Origin: Polynucleobacter sp. SHI8
GTDB taxonomy: Bacteria > Pseudomonadota > Gammaproteobacteria > Burkholderiales > Burkholderiaceae
Length of the DNA stretch: 64,000 bases
Assembly: GCF_027944005.1 (NCBI RefSeq)
Contig: NZ_AP027204.1
Coordinates: 2,170,001 to 2,234,000, forward strand
Direction: 5' to 3'
This document shows, piece after piece, positions 16,658 to 24,063 of the stretch. The first letter of the stretch is position 1; every line of letters begins with the position of its first letter. Both the position numbers and the translations under genes were made by a program. The notes under the pieces are model-generated. The model saw only the letters and a list, made by a program, of their open reading frames with translations, ran no database searches and was not told where the DNA came from.

Positions 16658-16857
16658 ACTTCCTCATCATCAAGAACAGGTTCAAGTGTAAGAACTACAT
16701 CAGAATTCTTTAACATCTTGAAAGTGAGTTGTAAAAGTTGATTCACGTAAAAAGTGACTTCTTCTTTGGTCATGTTCTGATACAAATCTAACGAATACCA
16801 TTGTTCTTTTTCTTCTTTGATGAATCGTTTGAATGTTTTAATTTTGGTGTTGTTCAT
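16654..16857 (-). CDS. 67-residue protein of unknown function
   Basis: A small, charged, helical protein (FKRFIKEEKEQWYSLDLY, then a TKEEVTFYVNQLLQL helix) with an acidic end LDDEEV. It overlaps by 4 bases both the ribbon-helix-helix gene before it and the 54-residue gene after it. No family is recognised. A partner or antagonist of the ribbon-helix-helix protein is possible, for example a regulatory or toxin-antitoxin-like pair, but there is no motif to support a toxin. Confidence 0.5.
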   Translation of the reverse strand: MNNTKIKTFKRFIKEEKEQWYSLDLYQNMTKEEVTFYVNQLLQLTFKMLKNSDVVLTLEPVLDDEEV

Positions 16858-17057
16858 CTTGTCTCCAATTCTTCTAATACAGTTGTTATTCCTTTTGATT
16901 CGATTTCATCTAGAAATTTAGTAATACTTAATCGACCTAAAGTTGACATAGGTATCTTGGTCTTAGATGAGATATTGGAGAATCTCTTATGAAGTTCATA
17001 ATTCATTCTTAATGGAAATTGAACTTGTGGAGTTGATTCAATTTGAATTGTGGTCAT
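16854..17057 (-). CDS. Ribbon-helix-helix (Arc/CopG-like) DNA-binding protein
   Basis: A 67-residue protein with the fold pattern of small Arc/MetJ-type repressors: a short strand (PQVQFPLRMN, about 9-18), a helix (YELHKRFSNISSKT), a turn and a second helix (MSTLGRLSITKFLDEIESKG). AAGGA lies five bases before the ATG. It lies downstream of the HUH replicase on the same strand, so a role in copy-number or replication control, as CopG has in rolling-circle plasmids, is plausible (inference). The AGTTAGATACT repeats are a candidate target. Confidence 0.65.
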   Translation of the reverse strand: MTTIQIESTPQVQFPLRMNYELHKRFSNISSKTKIPMSTLGRLSITKFLDEIESKGITTVLEELETR

Positions 17058-17207
17058 TGGTTTCCTTTTTGGTTAAATTGGATACTCAAACTAAAACTCA
17101 CTAGTGGTCATCTATAACGACTAGATAAACGATAAGTTAGTATTCATTTGGTTCTCATGGAGTATTTATATAAATTGGAACTACATGATTGATAGTGGAT
17201 ACCAAAC

Positions 17208-17888
17208 TTAATGGAATCTATCAGGAAAACATAAGTAATCAGGATACTTTTCCATCGTTTTTGACACATATAAGAACGTCATAGGTTCACATTCACGTAT
17301 ATGGGAAGTTAATATCTTCTTGGTGTATTGGTGAGTTGGATGGAATGGATTTTTTTCTCTTAAACGTCTAAAGAAACTAGTATTAGACTCATGTACGGAA
17401 ATAATGGAATGGTGATGGAGTCGGTCAGGGTACTCATATTCACCATCTTGATTTATTTTTTTAAACTTATCTTGTGAATGTTCATCTATAAAAGTAAAGG
17501 TAATAGGTTGGATAAGTCTTAAATGAGGTTTATTAATTTTTCTTGTACCTAATAAGTTCACTAGTAAATATTTGGTATAAAAGTTAATAAAGAACGTATT
17601 AACATCTTTAGGTCTATAGATTCTGTCTCGGTATGGTCGATATGTAATGGTCATATGGAACAAGATACGGTTTTCGTGATACATCTGTTTATGGAAGTAT
17701 TCGGTCAAGAAAAGTCGTTCTTGATTGGTCTTATGTGAACTAGGGTACCTTTGGAACTCACTGGTGATGTATTCTTTCCACTTAAATCGTTCTAGATTGA
17801 TATCTGGTTCTATAAGAGTATTGGAATGGATCTCTTTAAAGATGTCTCTGTTACTCATAGAGATGTTTCTAAGTAATTCAGTAGTCAT
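17208..17888 (-). CDS. Putative HUH endonuclease / rolling-circle replication initiator
   Basis: A 226-residue protein. Three motifs in the right order suggest a replication initiator: FHMTITYRP (77-85, motif I strand), LHHHSIISVH (157-166, metal-binding histidines of the HUH motif at H158/H160), and FLYVSK (205-210) with Y207 and K210 as the Y-x-x-K of a single-tyrosine Rep. Such enzymes nick one strand at an origin and stay linked to DNA through the tyrosine. The size is small, with no helicase domain. No relaxase-like or phage CRI-like extra motif is seen. The call rests on motifs, without overall similarity to a family I can name. Confidence 0.65.
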   Translation of the reverse strand: MTTELLRNISMSNRDIFKEIHSNTLIEPDINLERFKWKEYITSEFQRYPSSHKTNQERLFLTEYFHKQMYHENRILFHMTITYRPYRDRIYRPKDVNTFFINFYTKYLLVNLLGTRKINKPHLRLIQPITFTFIDEHSQDKFKKINQDGEYEYPDRLHHHSIISVHESNTSFFRRLREKNPFHPTHQYTKKILTSHIRECEPMTFLYVSKTMEKYPDYLCFPDRFH

Positions 17889-18174
17889 ATGGAAACCTTT
17901 CGGGTAGGAGTCTACAAATTGAACTGACTAGGAACAATCTGTAGAGTAAATTAATTGTTAAAGTTTTGATAACTATCTCGTATGAATTCCACTTGAAATG
18001 TTATCTAATACAGTTCTATTTATGATTTCAATTGTTTTGACTTGAAATCACTCAGGAAATAGTTTTTCCGTCAGGAAAAAATTTCAAATATTCAAGATTC
18101 CACTAGAAAAAAATTATTGGAAATAATCAGTTTCGTGGAGGAATTAATTTTTTTATATCAATCAATACTAAATT

Positions 18175-18426
18175 TTAAAAATTATAATTTTTCCTGTATC
18201 TTGAGAATAATGAGTCATTAATGTAATGATTTTTTTGACAATAATTATTTTTGTTGTCGTCATCTAATAAAAATTCAGTGAGAAGGTCAAGAATTTCATA
18301 ACAGGTACCATTTCTGAAATCTTTCATCATTGATTTATTAATTATCTGATGACTAACAAGAATAACTTCTAAATTTCTTAAAAACAGAGTTTTATTATTT
18401 GACGGAATAATTTCAATTTTTTTCAT
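18175..18426 (-). CDS. Hypothetical 83-residue protein
   Basis: A small charged frame with a helical middle (LEVILVSHQIINKSMMKDF), an acidic stretch (EFLLDDDNKNN) and a basic end (RYRKNYNF). It has a weak purine-rich stretch before its ATG. It is AT-rich, like all of the element, so a chance frame is possible. It would share the strand and orientation of the HUH replicase, lying about 290 bases upstream of it. No family is recognised. Confidence 0.35.
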   Translation of the reverse strand: MKKIEIIPSNNKTLFLRNLEVILVSHQIINKSMMKDFRNGTCYEILDLLTEFLLDDDNKNNYCQKNHYINDSLFSRYRKNYNF

Positions 18427-18549
18427 ACTTTTCTTTCACTAAAAAATATGTAATCAATATTTTTTAATACGAAAAACATTTGACTACAATAATTACTATA
18501 CAGTAAATAACCATATAAATCAGTATTTTACGTAAGCAAAACTCTAATA

Positions 18550-18589
18550 ACGGACATATGTTTTATAGTGAAGTTATGTCTGTTTTTTT
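18550..18589 (+). terminator. Hairpin plus T-run before the 228-residue gene (possible attenuator)
   Basis: ACGGACATA (18550-18558) and TATGTCTGT (18575-18583) can pair over nine positions, one of them G-T, and are followed by T6. The hairpin ends 15 bases before the gene at 18605. With no plus-strand gene upstream, it would act on the leader of that gene. Confidence 0.45.
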
Positions 18590-18604
18590 CATGTGAGATT
18601 TGTG

Positions 18605-19291
18605 ATGGGTTCTATAAATAAAACAATCGTATTAAGAAAAGAGTTCTATAGATTATGGTTTGAGTTCTACAAGATGTCACTAAACTCAACTGATCCAGTC
18701 ATACTCAAAAAACTTAATCATTCTTTAACAACTTATTACTACAAATGGGGTGATGTGAAGAACACTCATTTTGATGATTGGTGGAAGAAACATGATTATC
18801 TATTTGAAGAAGAGTCTATTCGTGTTATGAACAAAGACGATTTGATTGAGTTTGATAATCACATTATTCTTCAAGTACCTGTAAATCAATCAGTAAGTGA
18901 TTTGATGAAAAATATTAGAACTGTTCTTACTCGTGAACATAAATTAAAAAATAATCGTAAGAAAAATAAATCGATTACAACAACTCAATTTTCGTTAACT
19001 GAAGGTTCTGAACCAAAACTGAGTGTATTAAAAGATGTTTTGAATGTGTATAGGTTGTATACGGATTTGAAAAATAGTAATGATAAAAAAGGTAAAAAAT
19101 TTCGTGAAATAATTTACTATTTTTATAGAACAAATTTCAAAGTCAGAACTTCAATTCCATCTACTTTGATATTAGGTTCAGATACAAGAAAAGAAAGTCA
19201 AAGAGTAAATAGAAATATAAGACGATGGATTCAATGGGGAAAAAAGATTCAATTGAACGTACTTAATGGAGAATTTCCAGGTAAGTATTAG
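18605..19291 (+). CDS. Unknown 228-residue basic protein of the element
   Basis: A soluble, lysine-rich protein with no signal peptide. Features are an aromatic N-terminal part (FYRLWFEFYKM), a DDWWKKHDYLFE block near residue 60, IILQVPVNQSVSDLMKNIR near 95, and a C-terminal block NIRRWIQWGKKIQLNVLNGEFPGKY. From memory this layout, especially the NGEFPG end, resembles uncharacterised proteins in genomic islands of other Proteobacteria that also carry integrases; I cannot verify this. It may bind nucleic acid, given its charge. A GTG at 18593 is an alternative start. Confidence 0.65.
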   Translation: MGSINKTIVLRKEFYRLWFEFYKMSLNSTDPVILKKLNHSLTTYYYKWGDVKNTHFDDWWKKHDYLFEEESIRVMNKDDLIEFDNHIILQVPVNQSVSDLMKNIRTVLTREHKLKNNRKKNKSITTTQFSLTEGSEPKLSVLKDVLNVYRLYTDLKNSNDKKGKKFREIIYYFYRTNFKVRTSIPSTLILGSDTRKESQRVNRNIRRWIQWGKKIQLNVLNGEFPGKY

Positions 19292-19293
19292 TC

Positions 19294-19716
19294 TTAATTA
19301 AGTTTCTTACACAAACCAACATATTGTGAAGGAAATGGACCACTCACGAGATTTATATGGCGACTATGAACAACAGGAAACATATCAGAGAATTTTTGTG
19401 TCGGATAAAATATAGTTGTGATGTTCAAATTCCCAGATGGGGTTCTCTCAAAAATATGAAATGATTGTTCACCTTTTAAAACTTGAACATCCTCGGAACC
19501 TAAATTACCAATAAACCGACCTTTTCCTTTCTGTATATCAATTTGGTCAAAAATAATTTCTGGCATTGAATTATTATTTTTTGAAATTGGTTTACCTGTA
19601 TCCCAATTAGTTACGATACCATTGTTAAAAATACATCTAAAAGATTGTGTTTGACTATAAACATTTGTTGAAATCAGAATCCCTAAAACGATTCTAAAAA
19701 GATTATTTACCTTCAT
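19294..19716 (-). CDS. Small exported protein, divergent member of the element family
   Basis: A 140-residue protein with a signal peptide (about 1-21, cleavage after VYS). The mature part starts QTQSFRCIF, has a middle with DIQKGKGRFIGNLG, and ends RHINLVSGPF, then YVGLCKKLN. This keeps the family order of an early cysteine, an N-x-x-S-G motif and a final G-x-C-x-K. It ends convergently with the 228-residue gene, 2 bases apart. The function is unknown. Confidence 0.68.
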   Translation of the reverse strand: MKVNNLFRIVLGILISTNVYSQTQSFRCIFNNGIVTNWDTGKPISKNNNSMPEIIFDQIDIQKGKGRFIGNLGSEDVQVLKGEQSFHIFERTPSGNLNITTIFYPTQKFSDMFPVVHSRHINLVSGPFPSQYVGLCKKLN

Positions 19717-19806
19717 AGATTTTCCATCAAGTTTTTCAAATTAATTACAGACTATCTTAACTCTATTTTCGAACACCTTTAGAGTTTATTCCTTGAAATA
19801 TTAACT

Positions 19807-21120
19807 CTATTCATTGACTATTTCAGATTGTTTAATTCTCGTTGTTTTCTTAACTTGTATAGTTTTCTTTTTCTCTTGTTGTTTTTTTAATCTTTCTCGT
19901 TCTAATCGTTTCTTGAGTTGTTCTTCTTTTTTCTTTTCAACACTTTCAAATCGTTGTAGATGAACACGAACATCATCAGTGGTTAGATGTTGACCGTAGA
20001 ACGAATCTATCATTTGTTGTGATGTTCGACAGTTTCTTGAGAGATGAAGTGTGTTTACATTTCCTTTGATTAATCTCATCATGATGGAAGTGTGTCGTAA
20101 TGAATACAGTGTCAGATTCTTATCTGTTTGTTCTTGAATTCCTGTTTTCTCAACTATTTTTCGAAAGAGTCGACCGACTACACTCATCATCGTGTCACGA
20201 TTTTTATACTCAGGAAAAAACACATAATCGTCAGGTTGAATTGTTTTTTGTGTTTGTAATCTCAGTTCATTCAGTTTGTTATAGATACCGACACTAAAAG
20301 TCATACATTGAACAGGATGTGAATTCGTTTTTGTTCCAGGGTGATTGAGTTCGATCCATGTTTCTTTACCTTCTTTTCTGATTTTGATATGTTTATGTTT
20401 AATAACTCGTAAATCAGATGGTCGAATAAACGAGTTAATCATGAACTGAATCAGGTATTTCATCTCAAGTGTGATGGTGACACCTCGTACGACTACTTTG
20501 TCGTTTGATAGTTGTTCGGTTGTTCTGACGAGTAAATCATATTCTTCATCGGTCAAATAATCTCTTTTTTGAGTTGTTTTCAGTTTTCCTGTTATTTTGG
20601 GGAAAACGGGTAACTTATCGATTAAGTCATTTGACAAACCAAACTTCAATATTTTTCGTAGAACCACCATGTAGTGTTTGATGGTGGAAAGTGAAATTTC
20701 TTTCTCGTTTAACTTGTTTAAGAGTCGACTGATTTGAGAGTTCGTAATTGTTGAGATATCTTGTTCGTTGAAAAATGGTGATAATTCGTTTTTAAAACGA
20801 GACTCATCGTTACGGTAGACTGTTGATTTTGATGATTTTTTAATCGAGTCAAGATATTTTCTTCCTACAACGGTGAACGATTTGTTGGTATCTGAGGTAT
20901 TGGAAACGACACTATTTAAGAGAACAGATTCGTAGAATTTGATTCCGAACTTCTTGGATTCTGAGAGATTGGTGGTTTTGGTGGATTTCGTGAAGTATTT
21001 TCCGTTGTAGAAAACTCTGACCCAATAGTATTTACTCGATGGAGTTAGATACACGACAAGTTTTTTGGGATAACCTGAAATGGTTTCTATCGTAGATGAA
21101 ATGGGAGTTGTTCGACTCAT
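19807..21120 (-). CDS. int: Tyrosine recombinase / integrase of the element
   Basis: A 437-residue site-specific integrase. I start at ATG 21120 because the upstream TTG (21153) would run into the arm-type repeats. Catalytic residues in order are R233 (FIRPSDL), K264 (GTKTNSH), R342 in LYSLRHT (the usual His two residues before is Tyr339) and nucleophile Y375 in DSFYGQH. The N-terminal part holds an arm-binding-like beta segment and a SAM-like core-binding domain (about 80-165). The C-terminal tail (about 395-437) is extremely basic. It probably acts on the 51-bp repeat in tRNA-Met. Confidence 0.95.
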   Translation of the reverse strand: MSRTTPISSTIETISGYPKKLVVYLTPSSKYYWVRVFYNGKYFTKSTKTTNLSESKKFGIKFYESVLLNSVVSNTSDTNKSFTVVGRKYLDSIKKSSKSTVYRNDESRFKNELSPFFNEQDISTITNSQISRLLNKLNEKEISLSTIKHYMVVLRKILKFGLSNDLIDKLPVFPKITGKLKTTQKRDYLTDEEYDLLVRTTEQLSNDKVVVRGVTITLEMKYLIQFMINSFIRPSDLRVIKHKHIKIRKEGKETWIELNHPGTKTNSHPVQCMTFSVGIYNKLNELRLQTQKTIQPDDYVFFPEYKNRDTMMSVVGRLFRKIVEKTGIQEQTDKNLTLYSLRHTSIMMRLIKGNVNTLHLSRNCRTSQQMIDSFYGQHLTTDDVRVHLQRFESVEKKKEEQLKKRLERERLKKQQEKKKTIQVKKTTRIKQSEIVNE

Positions 21121-21155
21121 AATAGTTATATTTATACACGATTTTTGGGTCAAAG

Positions 21156-21178
21156 AGTTAGATACTCAGTTAGATACT
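21156..21178 (+). promoter_or_regulatory. Right-end arm-type sites: two direct copies of AGTTAGATACT
   Basis: AGTTAGATACT occurs at 21156-21166 and again at 21168-21178, a 12-bp period, between the integrase start and attR. The same 11-mer is at 12481-12491. The layout fits cooperative binding of the integrase N-terminal domain or of a regulator of int. A GGGCGCCC palindrome follows at 21186-21193. Confidence 0.6.
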
Positions 21179-21247
21179 TTTGGTGGGGCGCCCTTGTAAA
21201 CTATTGAATTATATGATAAAATTCTAAATTTTTTAGAGATAAATCGT

Positions 21248-21298
21248 AATCATAATCCGCAGGTCCGGGGTTCGAGTCCCTGATTCGCCACCAAAAAC
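21248..21298. repeat. attR: 51-bp direct repeat, 3' tRNA-Met fragment
   Basis: Perfect copy of 12365-12415. It lacks the 5' third of the tRNA (no acceptor or D-arm 5' sequence), so it is an inert remnant of the original tRNA 3' part. Confidence 0.95.
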
Positions 21299-21333
21299 AA
21301 AGGGTTAGCGCAATTTGCCTAACCCTTTTTCTT
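21299..21333 (+). terminator. Native terminator of tRNA-Met, displaced by the element
   Basis: AAAGGGTTAG (21299-21308) and CTAACCCTTT (21319-21328) form a 10-bp stem followed by T-rich sequence. It begins right after attR, where the original tRNA transcript would have ended before insertion. Confidence 0.85.
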
Positions 21334-21472
21334 TATATCTCCCAAGCATTCTTATAAAGTGGCTAATTATCGAATTAATTAATAATGATTGAAACTCTCA
21401 AAGCGTCTGTTAGTTTTTCCCAATATTCATAGATTTGTATTAGACTAGATGTATAACAAATTAGGAATATTT

Positions 21473-22003
21473 ATGAAAAAAATGCCAATTAAGTTTAGTA
21501 CGCAAATTACTATTTGTGCGTCATTATTTTTATCTCTTTCGGCTTGCCAAGTATTTCAAGAAACCCCTTCAGCTACTTCAGTCATTCAATCTAAATCAGG
21601 CTCAAATTTAAACGGCTCTGTTAACTTCTCTCAGTCTGGGAAACAAGTTATTGTCACAGGAACTTTTTCTGGCCTAAAACCTAATTCTGAACATGGGATT
21701 CATATTCATGAAAAAGGCGACTGCTCAGCTTCTGATGCGATGAGTGCTCTTGGTCATTACAATCCAACAAATGCTCAGCATGGCAACGTGCAAAATACTG
21801 TTCATCATGCTGGTGATATGCCAAACATTATGAGTGATGCTAGCGGTAACGCTAATTACCGTGCAACGCTTACAGATTTTTCACTTGTTGGTGATCAAAC
21901 TATCATTGGACGATCTGTCGTTGTTCATCGCGACCCTGATGACTACAAAACTCAACCAGCCGGAAACTCTGGGCCAAGAATTGGTTGTGGCTTAATTCGT
22001 TAA
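21473..22003 (+). CDS. sodC: Cu/Zn superoxide dismutase, lipoprotein type
   Basis: A 176-residue periplasmic enzyme that converts superoxide to oxygen and hydrogen peroxide. The start at ATG 21473 is set by AGGA seven bases upstream. The signal peptide ends in the lipobox LSAC. Metal-site blocks are HGIHIHEKGDCS, GHYNPT, HHAGDMPN and VVVHRDPDDY, and the conserved disulfide cysteines are in GDCS and IGCGLI. Bacterial SodC proteins of this type are often membrane-anchored. It is the first host gene after the element. Confidence 0.95.
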   Translation: MKKMPIKFSTQITICASLFLSLSACQVFQETPSATSVIQSKSGSNLNGSVNFSQSGKQVIVTGTFSGLKPNSEHGIHIHEKGDCSASDAMSALGHYNPTNAQHGNVQNTVHHAGDMPNIMSDASGNANYRATLTDFSLVGDQTIIGRSVVVHRDPDDYKTQPAGNSGPRIGCGLIR

Positions 22004-22013
22004 GCTTAGTAAT

Positions 22014-22499
22014 CTACTGTTTACTTTGATCGTCATCATCAAGTTCAGAGCCTCTTACAATACCCAGTACTTTTGCAAGGCCGTTTTCTAAAGAACGTCC
22101 AATGATTAAGGTCAATAAAACCGCTGTTAAGCCAAGGGCTCCAACGATAATTTGCCCTGCGCCAAAACAACAGCCTAATATTGCAACGGCCCAAATACTA
22201 GCTGCAGTAGTTAACCCCTTCACATTACCAGTTGCCCCTTGATGGACAATGACGCCAGCGCCTAAAAAACCAATCCCAGAAATAGTACCTTGTAATACAT
22301 GACTTTGAGCCTGAGCATCCCCACCTGTCATGGATGCCATTAACATCATGCCCAATGCACCACCTAAGCTAACTAGGGTATGGGTACGAATTCCAGCAGA
22401 TTTATGATGCATCCATCGATTCAAACCCAATATCATCCCCGCAAGCATTGCTAAACCTAATCTAATAAGAATATCTTGTATCAAAAATTGAGTTTCCAT
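22014..22499 (-). CDS. MgtC/SapB family membrane protein
   Basis: A 161-residue inner membrane protein with four to five helices. The MgtC pattern is complete: RLGLAMLAGMILGLNR, KSAGIRTHTLVSLGGALGMM, GISGIGFLGAGVI and GLTTAASIWAVAILGCCFGAG. It lacks the C-terminal ACT-like domain of Salmonella MgtC. Proteins of this group are linked to magnesium limitation and ATP synthase control in pathogens; the role in free-living bacteria is unknown. It is convergent with sodC. Confidence 0.9.
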   Translation of the reverse strand: METQFLIQDILIRLGLAMLAGMILGLNRWMHHKSAGIRTHTLVSLGGALGMMLMASMTGGDAQAQSHVLQGTISGIGFLGAGVIVHQGATGNVKGLTTAASIWAVAILGCCFGAGQIIVGALGLTAVLLTLIIGRSLENGLAKVLGIVRGSELDDDDQSKQ

Positions 22500-22521
22500 G
22501 TAAACCTCATCCTTTAGGTTT

Positions 22522-23955
22522 TTATTTCAATAAACATTTACCCTGCGGCGGGTTAATGGCATAGTTGATGGTTACTACAGCCTTGGTAATTGAACTTTTA
22601 ACTTCAATTGGTGATTGTGTTTTTGCTAGTGGAAAACGCGCAAGATCAAATGCCGATGGGTTTAACATCACCATACCACAATCATTTGCATTTTTTTCAG
22701 ATATCCAAGGAGTTATCACAGAGTCAGCCTGGGTATAAACATACGTCTTATCCGGGGAGAAAAGACTAACAACTCCTGCCTCCCACTCCCCTCCAGAAAC
22801 AATCTTAAATGCTTGATCTGGATAAAGTGCATGCCATTTGTCATAAATGGCTTGAGCTAATTCTGGTGCGGGGTAATTTCCGCGAGCAGATTGATTAGGA
22901 TTGATTTTATCTTTATAAATATATGCTGAACCTAACAGGATTTGTAATGCAACAAATAGTGTAAATGCTTTTTTGTTATAAAGATAAACAAAACGCCCTT
23001 TTAACAGCATGGCAAAAACGATTGTTATCATTGGGAGCATCGGTATTACCCAACGATGATATAGGGGTACAAATAAACCCAAAACAATGGTTGTTAAAGC
23101 TGGTCCAATCCCCAAGATCCAAATGCAAATTTGATCATTTTTTGTCGTACTACTTTCATGTGATTTTTTTCGAATAAGAAACAAACTTACTATGATCAAA
23201 CACAAATGCGCTAATAAAATATTGCCGATATATTCAGCTAAATCCAAAAAGTGATTGGTGTTTTTCATCTCATCAAAGCGCTCATTGACATAATGAAATG
23301 GCATGAAATCATTTTGTGTAAGCCAGTACACATGAGGTGAAAAAATGACTAAAAAAGCAATGCTAGCAATCCATAATTGCGTCAAATTAAAATGCTTTCG
23401 CCAATGCGAGGAAAGCATCAGTAACAAAATAGCACTTGGCATGATAAAGGCCGCCGTATACTTTGATAAAGCATTTAAGCCCATTACAACCCCTAGAATT
23501 AGGGCCCATTTTTTACTTCCTGTATCTAGGCAAATGACCAAACAGACAAGGCTTAATGCCCAAAAGGGCATTTGTATTTGATTATGATTAAAGTCTGTAG
23601 ACCAAAGGTTGCAATAGATGGTTAAGGAATATAAAAACACTGCCACAATCGCTTCTTTTTCAGATAAAAAACGACTAGCTAACCAAGCAACACAATAGTA
23701 ACTAGCGCTAATAGCCATGCTTGCGCACAAAAATAAAGAAAGCATATTTTTACCAATAAGCATCTGTACGATACTTACAATCCAGGCAGGCATAGGGGGG
23801 TGTTTGTAAAATCCCCATTGAAAACTAAGACTCCAACTATACATTTCTGTAGCATCTAGTGGTGGGGCATGGTGCGCCAGCATCGGCACCAAAGTCCAAA
23901 AGAACAACTGAAAGACCATCAAGCCAATAGTGAATCTAAGAAGATTTTTAGGCAT
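22522..23955 (-). CDS. Glycosyltransferase family 39-like membrane protein (ArnT/PMT type)
   Basis: A 477-residue polytopic membrane protein of about ten or more helices. The first periplasmic loop carries the acidic motif PPLDATEMYSWSLSFQ and continues with KHPPMPAW, typical of lipid-linked sugar transferases of the GT39/ArnT clan; the downstream block has TDFNHNQIQMPFWAL and GLNALSKYT. Such enzymes move a sugar from a polyprenyl phosphate to lipid A, glycan or protein. The acceptor here is unknown. It lies directly upstream of the MgtC-like gene on the same strand. Confidence 0.85.
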   Translation of the reverse strand: MPKNLLRFTIGLMVFQLFFWTLVPMLAHHAPPLDATEMYSWSLSFQWGFYKHPPMPAWIVSIVQMLIGKNMLSLFLCASMAISASYYCVAWLASRFLSEKEAIVAVFLYSLTIYCNLWSTDFNHNQIQMPFWALSLVCLVICLDTGSKKWALILGVVMGLNALSKYTAAFIMPSAILLLMLSSHWRKHFNLTQLWIASIAFLVIFSPHVYWLTQNDFMPFHYVNERFDEMKNTNHFLDLAEYIGNILLAHLCLIIVSLFLIRKKSHESSTTKNDQICIWILGIGPALTTIVLGLFVPLYHRWVIPMLPMITIVFAMLLKGRFVYLYNKKAFTLFVALQILLGSAYIYKDKINPNQSARGNYPAPELAQAIYDKWHALYPDQAFKIVSGGEWEAGVVSLFSPDKTYVYTQADSVITPWISEKNANDCGMVMLNPSAFDLARFPLAKTQSPIEVKSSITKAVVTINYAINPPQGKCLLK

Positions 23956-24063
23956 GGTGTAATAAGAAACTTCTAGAATAAGAATTAATATTAATAATGA
24001 ATCATTGTACTTCTGATAATTAAGAAGATGTCATAATCATTTTTCAACTTACGAGAACTTTTA

